Assembly (NCBI GenBank): GCA_003134785.1
Contig: PLCN01000021.1
Coordinates: forward strand, 193,784-257,783
Direction: 5' to 3'
Length of the DNA stretch: 64,000 nucleotides
DNA from: Spartobacteria bacterium
Lineage (GTDB): Bacteria > Verrucomicrobiota > Verrucomicrobiia > Chthoniobacterales > UBA10450
A model generated the notes under the pieces. The model saw only the letters and a program-made list of their open reading frames with translations, made no database searches and was not told the origin of the DNA. The translations under genes and the position numbers were made by a program. Positions 52,223 through 60,897 of this stretch are shown in pieces; the stretch's first letter is position 1, and each line of letters opens with the position of its first letter.

Positions 52223-52566
52223 CCCTGATTCTTATTCGGCACCAACAATTGCAGGTCCTCGATGAGCGAATCGATTTTGCGCAAATCTTTGCGCCGGCCT
52301 TTCTCGGGTTTCAATTTGCGTTTGCGGACATGGATCATCAGGTCGCGCAGTTGATGCAGACGTTCGCGCGATAATTCTTCGGCCGGTTTCAGTGAGCCGA
52401 GCGCCGCGCGGCTCTCCGCCAGGTCGATCTCCAGCCGAGCTGCGTAGGCCCGGACCGTCTGGCGCAAATCGTGTCGAAGTTTCTCCAGCTCCGACTCGAG
52501 CACTTTCACCGGCGAGGTGTCCGTGGATTTCGATCGTGCGCGTCGCTTGTATTTGATTGATGTCAT
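52219..52566 (-). CDS. Small coiled-coil protein of unknown function
   Basis: 115 residues from ATG 52566. A very basic N-terminus (TSIKYKRRARSKSTD) is followed by two long helices (VLESELEKLRHDLRQTVRAY and EELSRERLHQLRDLMIHVRK), a lysine-rich stretch and a last helix KIDSLIEDLQLLV. It overlaps the LpxH-like gene upstream by four bases (ATGA) and the L,D-transpeptidase frame downstream. This envelope-gene context suggests coexpression; function unknown. Confidence 0.68.
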   Translation of the reverse strand: MTSIKYKRRARSKSTDTSPVKVLESELEKLRHDLRQTVRAYAARLEIDLAESRAALGSLKPAEELSRERLHQLRDLMIHVRKRKLKPEKGRRKDLRKIDSLIEDLQLLVPNKNQG

Positions 52567-53408
52567 AATGAGGCTCCTGCGAGTTCTGGTTTCTTGATGA
52601 GGGCGGGCGAAGGAGTTTGATACGGATTGAAATTGAGCAGCTCGATTTCGCCGTCGAAATTTTCCACCAGCGCCGAACAGGTCTCGACCCAATCGCCGCA
52701 GTTGTAGTAGGTGATGGCGCCGATTTGCCGGATGCCGGCGCTGTGAATATGTCCGCAAAGCACGGCATCGACCCCGTGGCTCTCGGCGTAACGCACGATC
52801 GCCGTTTCGAATTCGCCGATGAAATTCACAGCGTCCTTGACCCGCTTCTTGGCGTAAGCGCTCAGCGACCAGTAGCCGAGACCGAACCGACGGCGGACGA
52901 AATTGATCAGCGGATTGAGCGCGAGCAAAAACTGGTAGCCGAGGTCGCCGGCGAAGGCGAGCCAGCGCGCGTTTTGCACAACGGTATCCAGCTCGTGGCC
53001 ATGAATAACGAGAATGCGCCGGCCATCGGCAGTCATGTGCCTGGCCTGTTTCTCGATCGCGATGTGGCCGTAGTAGCCGCAGAAACCGCCCACGAATTCA
53101 TCGTGATTGCCCGGGATGTAAACGATGCGCGTGCCTTTGCGCGCCTTGCGCAAAAGTTTTTGGATGACGTCGTTGTGCTGTTGCGGCCAATAAATTCCGC
53201 GCCGCATCTGCCAGGTATCGATGAGATCGCCGACGATGTAGAGCGTTTCCACCTCGTAATCGCGGAGGAAATCGAGCAGGGGCGCGGCCTTGCTGCCGCG
53301 CGTGCCGAGATGCACATCGGAGATCCAGGCCGTGCGTAAGCGACGCGGCGCCGGCGCGGTGACGACGCGAAGATTTCGAAACCGAGCAGTTGAGTCGAGC
53401 CTCCCCAT
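52563..53408 (-). CDS. LpxH-like metallophosphoesterase (UDP-2,3-diacylglucosamine diphosphatase family)
   Basis: 281 residues from ATG 53408 (MGRLDST); a start 12 codons earlier is possible. The five calcineurin-type metal motifs are in order: WISDVHLG, VGDLIDTW, PGNHDE, VIHGHE and CGHIHSAG. NYNCGDWVE-like YYNCGDWVETCSALVE is typical of the LpxH-related group annotated in lipid A biosynthesis. The order and the GDW segment favour a UDP-diacylglucosamine pyrophosphatase-like role over a DNA repair exonuclease. The downstream gene overlaps by four bases. Confidence 0.82.
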   Translation of the reverse strand: MGRLDSTARFRNLRVVTAPAPRRLRTAWISDVHLGTRGSKAAPLLDFLRDYEVETLYIVGDLIDTWQMRRGIYWPQQHNDVIQKLLRKARKGTRIVYIPGNHDEFVGGFCGYYGHIAIEKQARHMTADGRRILVIHGHELDTVVQNARWLAFAGDLGYQFLLALNPLINFVRRRFGLGYWSLSAYAKKRVKDAVNFIGEFETAIVRYAESHGVDAVLCGHIHSAGIRQIGAITYYNCGDWVETCSALVENFDGEIELLNFNPYQTPSPALIKKPELAGASL

Positions 53409-53537
53409 GCCTGGAAAATAGCAGGCGCGCGGTGAGGCCGACAAAGTGAGTTTTGTAACGTTTGTGTGGCGAAGACTCGATGCGCTCGGCGGCGCGTCAA
53501 CGGCATCGCCAATATCGTGTCGCCCATCGCCGCTGCT

Positions 53538-54017
53538 TCAGCCGCCGATTGCTGCACGTGGAGGCGACTCGATGCGGAACCGGATTATGCCGGCAATGAT
53601 CAGGAGAACGAAAAGCGCCAGCGTTACGAGCTGCGCGATTTGGAACGGCGGCTCGGTCTGCGTCGGGGCCATTACTTTCAAACCGGGAATTTTTTGGAAC
53701 GACTGCACGATCCCGACAAAGACGTTGAAATAAAGCGCGACCAAAGCGCTGACGATGTAGATCCAGCGCCAGGCGCCGGCGAGTTGTTTGGGATAGCGTG
53801 CGTAGATTGCCACCGCGAGGACGAACAGCGACATGATTCCCAGTGCAATGGCAGCGGTAAAACCATGGAACGGAAAGAAGAACCCGGTCACGCTCGTCAC
53901 CACCGTGGTGATCAGAAACCATTTCGTCCAGCCAGCGAGCAGCCCGAACAGAATAACGAAGCCGGTAAAGATTCCGACCAGGCTGATCGACGTGTGAATG
54001 ATCGTGTAGATGTGCAA
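53538..54017 (-). CDS. Five-helix membrane protein of unknown function
   Basis: 159 residues. Helices: IIHTSISLVGIFTGFVILFG, FLITTVVTSVTGFFFPF, FTAAIALGIMSLFVLAVAIY, WIYIVSALVALYFNVFVGIV and IAQLVTLALFVLLIIAGIIRF. The conserved-looking TTVVTSVTGFFFPFHGFTAA and YLAARYPKQLAGAWRWIYI-like loops are seen in uncharacterised membrane proteins of soil bacteria. It begins 18 bases downstream of the hydrolase remnant at 54036. Confidence 0.7.
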   Translation of the reverse strand: MHIYTIIHTSISLVGIFTGFVILFGLLAGWTKWFLITTVVTSVTGFFFPFHGFTAAIALGIMSLFVLAVAIYARYPKQLAGAWRWIYIVSALVALYFNVFVGIVQSFQKIPGLKVMAPTQTEPPFQIAQLVTLALFVLLIIAGIIRFRIESPPRAAIGG

Positions 54018-54035
54018 TATCGTTTGAGTTCCCTC

Positions 54036-54190
54036 TTACGCCTTGATGAAGGCGAGTAGTTCTTCGTTCACCTTGTCCTTGTGAGTTGTGCACATGCCGT
54101 GCGGCGCGCCTTTATAGACGACGAGCTTCGCATTCTTACTGATCCTTGATGACAACATTGCGGAATAGGCGGTCGGCACCGATCGGAGCG
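54036..54190 (-). pseudogene. C-terminal remnant of an alpha/beta hydrolase
   Basis: About 50 codons ending at TAA 54036 read AKLVVYKGAPHGMCTTHKDK and VNEELLAFIKA, the typical C-terminus (with the catalytic His in PHGM) of chloroperoxidase-type hydrolases. Nothing upstream continues the domain before the intact paralogue ends at 54200. It is a remnant of a second hydrolase copy, possibly left after recombination between tandem genes. Confidence 0.7.
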
Positions 54191-54199
54191 TCGCGGTCT

Positions 54200-55024
54200 T
54201 CAGGCACGCAGGAACGTCAGTAGGTCGGCGTTAATGGTGTCGGCCTCAGTCGTGGGCATGCCGTGCGGAAAGCCCTTGTAGGTTTTCAACGTGCTATTCT
54301 TCAGCAACTTTGCCGACAGCGGTGCCGAATCGGCATAAGGCACGATCTGGTCGTCATCGCCATGCATCACCAGGACCGGCACCGTGATCTTCTTCAGGTC
54401 TTCGGTGAAGTCCGTCTGAGAGAAAGCGACAATGCCGTCATAATGCGCCTTTGCGCCTCCCATCATGCCTTGGCGCCACCAGTTTCGGATGGTCGGCTCC
54501 GAGGGTTTCGCGCCAGGCCGGTTATAACCGTAGAACGGTCCAGCCGGCACATCGTAATAGAACTGGGCTCGGTTGGCAGCGAGCTGCGCTTGAAAGCCGT
54601 CAAACACCTCCTTGGGCAGTCCGCCCGGATTTTTCTCCGTCTTTACCATCAGCGGCGGCACTGCGCTGATGATTGCCGCTTTTGCCACCCGGCTTTCGCC
54701 GTGGCGCGCCAGGTAGTGCACTACTTCGCCGCCGCCGGTCGAGTGGCCGATATGCACCGCCTCCTTGAGGTCGAGATGTGCGGTCAGTGCCGCCAGGTCG
54801 TCGGCATAATGATCCATGTCATGGCCGCCATCGGTCTGGGTGGAGCGGCCATGGCCACGCCGGTCGTGGGCTATGACGCGATAACCTTGCTTGAGGAAGA
54901 ACAGCATTTGCGCGTCCCAATCATCGGCCGAGAGCGGCCAGCCGTGGCTGAAGACGATGGGCTGACCTTTGCCCCAGTCTTTATAATAGATTTCCGTGCC
55001 GTCTTTGGTGGTGATCGTGCCCAT
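54200..55024 (-). CDS. Alpha/beta hydrolase (cofactor-free haloperoxidase-like)
   Basis: 274 residues from ATG 55024; a 20-codon upstream extension is unlikely. The nucleophile elbow is GHSTGG (Ser95), the acid is about Asp225 in [14 protein letters not shown] and the base His254 in [10 protein letters not shown]. The opening [20 protein letters not shown] and [10 protein letters not shown] place it in the non-haem chloroperoxidase/arylesterase group. Such proteins hydrolyse esters or lactones and form peracids in vitro; the natural substrate is unknown. The start is preceded by AAATAAT, with no Shine-Dalgarno sequence. A broken paralogue follows at 54036. Confidence 0.87.
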   Translation of the reverse strand: MGTITTKDGTEIYYKDWGKGQPIVFSHGWPLSADDWDAQMLFFLKQGYRVIAHDRRGHGRSTQTDGGHDMDHYADDLAALTAHLDLKEAVHIGHSTGGGEVVHYLARHGESRVAKAAIISAVPPLMVKTEKNPGGLPKEVFDGFQAQLAANRAQFYYDVPAGPFYGYNRPGAKPSEPTIRNWWRQGMMGGAKAHYDGIVAFSQTDFTEDLKKITVPVLVMHGDDDQIVPYADSAPLSAKLLKNSTLKTYKGFPHGMPTTEADTINADLLTFLRA

Positions 55025-55144
55025 ATTATTTCTGTGGTTGTTATTTAGTTTAAGACTGAAAGCGTAGTCATTCGCATCGGACATGGGAAGGATTCATTCC
55101 TCCCTCCTAAGAGTGAGAAGCGCCTCCTACTTTCGAAGGATAGT

Positions 55145-55250
55145 CCTTAGTTGAGAGTTGATTGTTGATGGTTGGCTACGGCACGCTCACGTTCGCTCTG
55201 CGCCCCTGGGGGGGCTATCAACCCAACTATCAACCCTCAACTATTAACCC
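55145..55250. repeat. Diverged inverted repeat of TTGATTGTTGATGGTTGG type
   Basis: TTGAGAGTTGATTGTTGATG near 55150 and TCAACCCTCAACTATTAACC near 55229 are imperfect inverted repeats flanking about 50 bases. A related word (GATCGTTGATGGTTGGG) lies beside the family C element at 26645. It occupies the intergenic region before dcyD. Confidence 0.5.
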
Positions 55251-55256
55251 TCTCAT

Positions 55257-56243
55257 ATGCAAATCGAATCGCTCCCGCGTTTTCCTCTGGCTCAACTGCC
55301 CACGCCAATTGAAGAACTGAAATCGCTTTCGCGAGAACTCGGTGGGCCGGAGTTACTCATCAAGCGCGACGATCAGACTGGGCTCGCGCTTGGCGGCAAC
55401 AAGACGCGCAAGCTCGAGTTTCTCGTTGGCCAGGCGTTGGAGCAAGGCGCGGATACACTGATCACAGCGGGTGCGGCGCAATCGAATCACTGTCGCCAAA
55501 CCGCGGCGGCCGCAGCCAGGGCGGGTTTGCGTTGCGAGCTATTGCGGAACGGCACGAAACCCGAGTTGCCGAACGGCAATGTGTTACTCGATGAGTTGCT
55601 CGGCGCACGCATCCATTGGATTCAACCTTCGGAGCGCGCGGCCAAACTGCGCGAGCTTCCGGATCAACTTCAGAAGGAAGGACGCAAGCCATACGTGATT
55701 CCCGTTGGCGGCTCCAACGGCGTCGGTGCGACTGGCTACGTGCTGGCTATGATTGAGCTAGTCGAGCAGTTACATGGGATCAAGCGGAGCGTTGACCATA
55801 TCGTCTTCGCTTCCAGCTCCGGCGGAACGCAGGCGGGCATGGTCGTCGGCGCGAAGGTTACGGGCTTCGTTGGCAAACTGCATGGGGTGCGCATCGACAA
55901 GGACGACCGTGACCGCCCGCCTTACGACCATGAGCTAGCGGACATCGCGAACGAGACCGGTAACTACATCGGCTGCGACGCGCAGTTCACGGCCAAAGAT
56001 TTCAACATTGATTACGGCTATCTCGGGGGCGGCTACGGCATCGTGAGCAACCTGGAACGCGAAGCGATTCGTCTGCTCGGTTCGCGCGAAGGGATCGTGC
56101 TCGATCCGGTTTACACTGGCCGTGCGATGGGAGCGTTGCTCGCCTTAGTTCGCAAGAAAACTTTCCGGCCGGATGAAACGGTTTTGTTCTGGCACACCGG
56201 CGGCGCGCCGGCGCTGTTTGCCTACGCAAAGGATCTGGTTTGA
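55257..56243 (+). CDS. dcyD: D-cysteine desulfhydrase (PLP-dependent)
   Basis: 328 residues, the same length as Escherichia coli DcyD, with the family blocks in order: RFPLAQLPTPIEELKSLS, LLIKRDDQTGLALGGNKTRK (PLP lysine Lys49), ADTLITAGAAQSNHCRQTAA, PYVIPVGGSNGVGATGYV, GIVLDPVYTGRAMGALL and VLFWHTGGAPALFAYAKD. It converts D-cysteine to pyruvate, sulfide and ammonia; the related ACC deaminases differ in active-site residues, which I cannot fully exclude. It is monocistronic, convergent with the SDR gene. Confidence 0.84.
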   Translation: MQIESLPRFPLAQLPTPIEELKSLSRELGGPELLIKRDDQTGLALGGNKTRKLEFLVGQALEQGADTLITAGAAQSNHCRQTAAAAARAGLRCELLRNGTKPELPNGNVLLDELLGARIHWIQPSERAAKLRELPDQLQKEGRKPYVIPVGGSNGVGATGYVLAMIELVEQLHGIKRSVDHIVFASSSGGTQAGMVVGAKVTGFVGKLHGVRIDKDDRDRPPYDHELADIANETGNYIGCDAQFTAKDFNIDYGYLGGGYGIVSNLEREAIRLLGSREGIVLDPVYTGRAMGALLALVRKKTFRPDETVLFWHTGGAPALFAYAKDLV

Positions 56244-56347
56244 GGCGTCGTCGGAACTCGTGCGATGTTTCCCCAATCTTGTGTTACTTGGCATTTCTGT
56301 TCCGTTTCGCAGTCCGCCGTTGGGAACCAGGGAAATCAGGGCGCGTC

Positions 56348-57079
56348 CTACCAGGGCAGGGTTTCGCCCATGTGCACGTAACCGCCATTCGGGCCGTCCG
56401 GGCCAAGGGTCGCGAGGGCGACACTCGTTTTTGCGCCATCCTGAATCTCCATCGTCGCACCCTCGCCTCCCATTTCTGTTTTCACCCAGCCGGGATGCGC
56501 GGCGTTTACTTTGATCGGAGTGTCCTTCAACTCCCAGGCGAGGTGCACGGTGTAAGCGTTCACCGCCGATTTGGAGACATCGTAGGCCGGCAATTTCGCA
56601 TCGTAGACCGGCGAACCCGGCGTGGCGTGGAGAGTGATCGAACCGAGAATGCTGGAAAGATTCACGATTCTTCCGGCCGCGCTCTTGCGCAGGAGCGGGA
56701 GCAACGCCTGCGTCGTCGCGACCAGTCCGAATAAATTCGTCTCGAACGTCGCACGCCAAACCTCGAGCGACTGCTCGCTCGGCTTCTTCTTGTCATCGTC
56801 CAACATCACGCCCGCGTTGTTCACCAGGATGTCGAGGTGTCCGTAATCGCGCTCGATCCGGGAGAAAACCTTTTGGATGCTGCCCGCATCATTCACGTCG
56901 ATGACGATTCCGTGTGCGTCGAGTCCCTCATTGCGCAGCTCGGCTGCCGCCTGGCTGGCCTTGGCCTCATCCCGCGCGCCGGCCAGGACCGTGATGCCTT
57001 GTTTTGCGAGTTGGCGGGCTGTTTCCAAACCGATGCCTTTGTTGGCGCCGGTAATCAGGGCAATTTTCTTGGTGCTCAT
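56348..57079 (-). CDS. Short-chain dehydrogenase/reductase
   Basis: 243 residues of a classical SDR. The nucleotide motif is TGANKGIG (10-17), followed by DVNDAGS, NNAG (87-90), Ser143 in NLSSILGS and the catalytic YDVSK (Tyr166, Lys170). The Arg after strand 2 (AGARDEAKA) favours NADPH. The insert HATPGSPVYDAKLPAY resembles carbonyl reductase-like SDRs. Substrate unknown. Confidence 0.87.
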   Translation of the reverse strand: MSTKKIALITGANKGIGLETARQLAKQGITVLAGARDEAKASQAAAELRNEGLDAHGIVIDVNDAGSIQKVFSRIERDYGHLDILVNNAGVMLDDDKKKPSEQSLEVWRATFETNLFGLVATTQALLPLLRKSAAGRIVNLSSILGSITLHATPGSPVYDAKLPAYDVSKSAVNAYTVHLAWELKDTPIKVNAAHPGWVKTEMGGEGATMEIQDGAKTSVALATLGPDGPNGGYVHMGETLPW

Positions 57080-57213
57080 ATCGACAATGGTTTCGTTTAA
57101 TGGTTGAAATCGGACCGGTAACTTAGGACAACGTGGCCAACCAGCAATTTACTTTCGCCATTCACAGCCGGCGATGCGGTTGCTTTAGGAGCGCAGACTG
57201 ATACACTGCGCGA

Positions 57214-57408
57214 ATGGCGAAGGACACCGTCGAAATTCCAGTGCCAGTACTTTCTTCGGTCGAAACGCTCGATGAATTGCAGGACTGGTTGACAGCGCAG
57301 AATCCCCAGATCGTCGCCGAGCTGCGTGAAGCGCGCCGCCAGGATTTGGCTGGGGAATTCAATGCGTGGAAACCCCGCCATGTCCCATGGCCTACCGAGT
57401 CGAAATAG
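57214..57408 (+). CDS. Antitoxin-like small protein
   Basis: 64 residues: EIPVPVLSSVETLDELQDWL, then AQNPQIVAELREARRQDLAG and a short tail ending WKPRHVPWPTESK. The size, the acidic helical composition and the overlap of its last 22 bases with a RelE/ParE-like gene make it the antitoxin of a type II pair. No DNA-binding motif can be named. Confidence 0.7.
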   Translation: MAKDTVEIPVPVLSSVETLDELQDWLTAQNPQIVAELREARRQDLAGEFNAWKPRHVPWPTESK

Positions 57409-57662
57409 GCCCTAAGGCTGATGTTCAATTGAGCGAACTCGACCCGGCTATCGGGTCCGCGGTCGAGCGCAAGATTATCTGGCTCGCGGAAAACGCCGGC
57501 GTCATGATTCATCGGCGTCTCGTAGGCATGCCCGATGATCTCGCCGGTTTGTGCAAATTACGAGCTGGCGATTGGCGCATTCTCTACTGGATTTATCACG
57601 CGGACAAAATTGTCCGCATCTATCGAATCCAACACCGCTCCGAAGCGTATCGCAGTCTCTGA
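57387..57662 (+). CDS. RelE/ParE-superfamily toxin
   Basis: 91 residues from ATG 57387, inside the end of the antitoxin gene. MAYRVEIGPKADVQLSELDP starts like RelE/ParE toxins; GLCKLRAGDWRILYWIYHAD and KIVRIYRIQHRSEAYRSL contain the conserved Arg-x-Gly-xx-R and terminal His/Arg/Tyr pattern of ribosome-dependent mRNA interferases. The pair forms a toxin-antitoxin operon. Confidence 0.82.
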   Translation: MAYRVEIGPKADVQLSELDPAIGSAVERKIIWLAENAGVMIHRRLVGMPDDLAGLCKLRAGDWRILYWIYHADKIVRIYRIQHRSEAYRSL

Positions 57663-57721
57663 TAGAATCTCGGTGGACGGCAAAGCTTGATGATTTCCAG
57701 CCCGCGAATTAGTCTCGCTCT

Positions 57722-57895
57722 GTGACTGCATCGCGAGAACTCAGCGGCCCGGAGTTGTCCGCCTTAGCCGAACGTTTCGTCAATGCAGAGGATCCCATGG
57801 AAGCTTCGCGCGTCTGGGAGACGATTGTCAGCGGCTTTTGCGGTGCGGAGCGCGATGCCGCCACCTTCAAAGCCGGCAATAGCCCAGCGTTTTAA
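57722..57895 (+). CDS. Small ORF running into a hairpin repeat
   Basis: 57 codons from GTG 57722 read SRELSGPELSALAERFVNAE, DPMEASRVWETIVSGFCGAE and then stop inside the palindrome at 57878-57902. Composition resembles a helical addiction-module-type protein, but no family is recognised. It lies 59 bases after the toxin. The repeat may have replaced its original 3' end. Confidence 0.4.
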   Translation: MTASRELSGPELSALAERFVNAEDPMEASRVWETIVSGFCGAERDAATFKAGNSPAF

Positions 57896-58014
57896 CGCTG
57901 GGAACAATGTCCCCAATGCCGCGAGTCCCGTCAGGGACGAAAGAACGCTCCTTCCGTCCTGCCGGACTTGCTCCTCCCTTATCCCAACACCCAGCGTTAA
58001 AACGCTGGGCTATT
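57878..58014. repeat. 137-bp palindromic element, family E
   Basis: The ends AATAGCCCAGCGTTTTAACG and its reverse complement at 57990-58014 enclose GAGTCCCGTCAGGGACGAAA, which carries a small GTCCCGTCAGGGAC hairpin. The layout (outer palindromic arms built of CCCAGCG...CGCTGGG) is that of a dispersed non-coding repeat. It ends just before the stop of the methyltransferase gene. Confidence 0.78.
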
Positions 58015-58022
58015 CTCCTCGA

Positions 58023-58829
58023 TCAAATCGCGACCGTAACGCGCAAGAAGGTGGCAGGAATGGAAGTGGCATCCTTACTTTTGTTCTGGCTGTTGAACAG
58101 CTCTTCCAACTCCTTCTGCAACTCAGCCGCTCGGCCGTTCTTTTCTGCGGCTTCGAATGCATTCATGGTTGGCCCGTAGTATTTCCTGAATTCATCCACG
58201 AAGGCTGACGGCGCGCCGGGGAAGTTGAAGGTAAATGTGTCACGCGCGAAGGAGATTTTCTCTGCCGGAACTCCTGCGCCGGCGAATCGCTCGATCACGT
58301 TGCTCTCGATGCCCCACATCATCGGGCTGACGAAACCTTCGGGCGGTGGCGGCGTGTAGCTTGAGCTGATCTTTAGAATCTGCGCCACCAACGTCGGATC
58401 GTTGGGAATCCAGTTGCCCATCACGATCCGGCCTCGCGGCCGGGTCACGCGCACCATCTCCTTCGCGACCTCGAACGGCCTGGGCGCAAACATCGCTCCG
58501 AAGATACTGACCACGAGATCAAACGCCTGATCCGGCAGCTGCTCCAGATTCGACGCGTCGCCTTCCTGAAACGTGCAGTTGGTCAGACCATTCTCCGCGG
58601 CCCGCTTCTTTCCCGCTTCGACCAGGTTGCGCGCGATATCAACGCCCAGCACCTCCGCTCCGAGCTTGGCCGCGGGCAGTGCCGTGGTACCATCGCCGCA
58701 TCCAAGATCCAGGACCTTGAGTCCTTTCGTGATTCCGAGTCGCTGCACGAGCGCCTCTCCGCTTTCGCGCATGGTCCCGGCAATGCGCGTGAAGTCGCCT
58801 TTTTCCCAAAGTGCTTTGTTTGGATTCAT
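58023..58829 (-). CDS. SAM-dependent methyltransferase
   Basis: 268 residues. SAM motif I is VLDLGCGDGTTALPAAKLGA (about 39-58), followed by EVLGVDIARNLVEAGKKRA, motif with CTFQEGDASNLEQLPDQAFD, and VVSIFGAMFAPRPFEVAKEM. It resembles UbiE/COQ5-type class I methyltransferases that act on small molecules or quinones. The C-terminal extension is helical with a charged KNGRAAELQKELEELFNSQN segment. Monocistronic; substrate unknown. Confidence 0.82.
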   Translation of the reverse strand: MNPNKALWEKGDFTRIAGTMRESGEALVQRLGITKGLKVLDLGCGDGTTALPAAKLGAEVLGVDIARNLVEAGKKRAAENGLTNCTFQEGDASNLEQLPDQAFDLVVSIFGAMFAPRPFEVAKEMVRVTRPRGRIVMGNWIPNDPTLVAQILKISSSYTPPPPEGFVSPMMWGIESNVIERFAGAGVPAEKISFARDTFTFNFPGAPSAFVDEFRKYYGPTMNAFEAAEKNGRAAELQKELEELFNSQNKSKDATSIPATFLRVTVAI

Positions 58830-59131
58830 GAGGAGGACTTACGATGGGGCAGGCAGACAGGGCAACCGTGACGTTTCGCCTTTCTGCATTCCCCATTTCG
58901 AACTGGCCATCAGAAAGCACCTGGCCGGCATTACCCTGACTCAACTCGTCCGAAAATTGCGCGGCATTCCGTGAGCATGGCGCAGTCGGAGCTTGGGATT
59001 TGAATTCCATCATATTTTGACTGGCGCTTTCTTCCGTAGGTCGCCACATTCGAAGACGGATTGCCCCTCAGTGACTCCCACCTTGCCCCTTTGATTTCCA
59101 CCCCATCAAACCGCAGCTCGCTCAACGTTGT
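58830..59131. other. Intergenic gap without recognised feature
   Basis: About 300 bases between the divergent methyltransferase and TcmP genes. It probably contains both promoters, but no repeat, hairpin or small gene was recognised. Confidence 0.5.
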
Positions 59132-60064
59132 ATGCACATTGACCTGCGCCAGCAGTCACACACCGAATGCCTGAAGCGAGACCGCTCTGAACGAGAGGAG
59201 ACCGATGCCGAGGGCCTTTGCACAAACATCGCATCGGTTCTCGACGGTCTTCCAGTGCGATGCGTTGGAGAATGGGCTTACGATAAAATATATCGCCTCG
59301 TTCAGTATTTCGGGATCTTTGCCGGTGGAATGAAGAAACAGTGGGATGCGTTGAACTACATCGAGATAGGGAGCGGGCCAGGGCGCTGCATCATCCGAGA
59401 AGACTGTACGGAGATGGATGGAACCGCGTTAGCCATTGCGCGAAATCTACAGTTTGCCTCGCTGAAGAAAGCGATCTTCATCGATGCGAGTTCTCGAGTA
59501 ACAGCAATCTTGAACCAGCGTTTAGTCTCTCTGGGGTCAACGCCAACTGCTGAGGCAGTCGTCGCTAGTTATGAAAGTCCTTCGGATCTTGAACGAGTTA
59601 TCGCTACGGTAGCGCCTCGCTCGCTGAACTTGGTATTCATTGATCCAACGGAGTGCGACGTTCCTTTCATAGCCATCGAACGGGTTGTCCGTTGCCTGCA
59701 AAATGCCGATCTGTTGATCAACGTTGCCCTAGGAACTGATGTGAATCGCAACATCGTGCCGGCGATTCTGTCTCCAACCCATACGAAGGCTCGCGAAAAA
59801 TATGAGAGCTTTCTTGGAACGCCGGGGTTTTGTGCACGTGAGGAAATAATCGAACTAGCGAAGCGCGGAGACCATGAAGCACTCAGGCGCAGTTTCGCCG
59901 AAGCTTATAAAGCGCGACTCCGAGACCTTGGGTACGTGCATACCGACATCCGCTCCGTTCGACACTATTACTATCTCTTATTTGCCTCGAAAAATCAGAA
60001 AGGTCTCGAATTCTGGCTGAAGTCCTGCAAAATCGCTCCCGACAACCAGCGGGAGTTTCTCTAG
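59132..60064 (+). CDS. tcmP: Three-Cys-motif partner protein TcmP
   Basis: 310 residues. A methyltransferase-like Rossmann core is seen: ALNYIEIGSGPGRCIIREDC (motif I), AIFIDASSRVTAILNQRL and LNLVFIDPTECDVPFIAIER. The C-terminal YYYLLFASKNQKGLEFWLKS is a hallmark of TcmP. Family knowledge: TcmP genes occur paired with a Gp37/Gp68-type three-cysteine protein gene, exactly as here (11 bases to the next start). The catalytic activity of TcmP is not established. The DNA is more A/T-rich than its neighbours, which fits acquisition. Confidence 0.8.
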   Translation: MHIDLRQQSHTECLKRDRSEREETDAEGLCTNIASVLDGLPVRCVGEWAYDKIYRLVQYFGIFAGGMKKQWDALNYIEIGSGPGRCIIREDCTEMDGTALAIARNLQFASLKKAIFIDASSRVTAILNQRLVSLGSTPTAEAVVASYESPSDLERVIATVAPRSLNLVFIDPTECDVPFIAIERVVRCLQNADLLINVALGTDVNRNIVPAILSPTHTKAREKYESFLGTPGFCAREEIIELAKRGDHEALRRSFAEAYKARLRDLGYVHTDIRSVRHYYYLLFASKNQKGLEFWLKSCKIAPDNQREFL

Positions 60065-60074
60065 ATTCTAAACA

Positions 60075-60794
60075 ATGGCGGACAAGTCACATATCGAATG
60101 GACAGAGGCGACGTGGAATCCAGTGACGGGTTGCACGAAGGTCAGCGCCGGCTGCAAGAACTGCTATGCCGAACGCTTGGCGCTGCGTCTGCGAGCGATG
60201 GGGAACCACCGCTACCGCCGGGGCTTTCGAGTGACGCTGCACGAAGACGCGCTTGATCTGCCGCGCACGTGGAAAACGCCGCGGCGGATTTTTGTGAACT
60301 CGATGAGCGACTTGTTTCATCCGGACGTGCCGCTCTGGTTCATTCGCCGCGTATTTCAGACGATGGAGGAGTGTCCGCAGCATTCCTTTCAAGTGCTGAC
60401 GAAGCGGAGCCATCGCGTCCGCGAGCTTAGCGCGAAAATTCCTTGGCCGCGGAATGTTTGGATGGGCGTGAGCGTGGAGGACAGCCGTGTGCTCCACCGC
60501 ATCGATGACCTGAGAGAAGTGCCCGCAGCCATCCGCTTTCTTTCCTGCGAACCGCTAATTGGTTCGCTGGCTGGGATCGACCTTCACGGAATCCATTGGG
60601 TCATTGTGGGCGGCGAGTCTGGTCCGCACTCTCGCGCGATGAGTACGGAATGGGTCCGCGAAATCTTTCGCGCATGCCGGCACCAGAAGGTTCCGTTTTT
60701 CTTCAAACAGTGGGGCGGTGTTCGTAAGGATCTCACCGGGCGGCTGCTTGGGGGCCGGACGTACGACGAGATGCCGACACTGGCAGCGGCTTGA
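60075..60794 (+). CDS. Gp37/Gp68-family three-Cys-motif protein (DUF5131)
   Basis: 239 residues. [20 protein letters not shown] and [13 protein letters not shown] give the conserved Cys-x6-Cys-x2-Cys, which resembles an iron-sulfur site. [64 protein letters not shown] and [19 protein letters not shown] are all family blocks seen in phage and bacterial proteins. The biochemical role is unknown; a radical-SAM-like chemistry is suspected from the cysteines. It forms an operon with tcmP. Confidence 0.88.
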   Translation: MADKSHIEWTEATWNPVTGCTKVSAGCKNCYAERLALRLRAMGNHRYRRGFRVTLHEDALDLPRTWKTPRRIFVNSMSDLFHPDVPLWFIRRVFQTMEECPQHSFQVLTKRSHRVRELSAKIPWPRNVWMGVSVEDSRVLHRIDDLREVPAAIRFLSCEPLIGSLAGIDLHGIHWVIVGGESGPHSRAMSTEWVREIFRACRHQKVPFFFKQWGGVRKDLTGRLLGGRTYDEMPTLAAA

Positions 60795-60897
60795 CTCCGC
60801 TGATAAAAGGCTCCTCCTCTGGACCACGTTCTTTCCTGGTCCTCGCGCCTAGGACCGCTCTGCTCAGGAAAAACAGGGATCAGAGCGTACGATTAGC

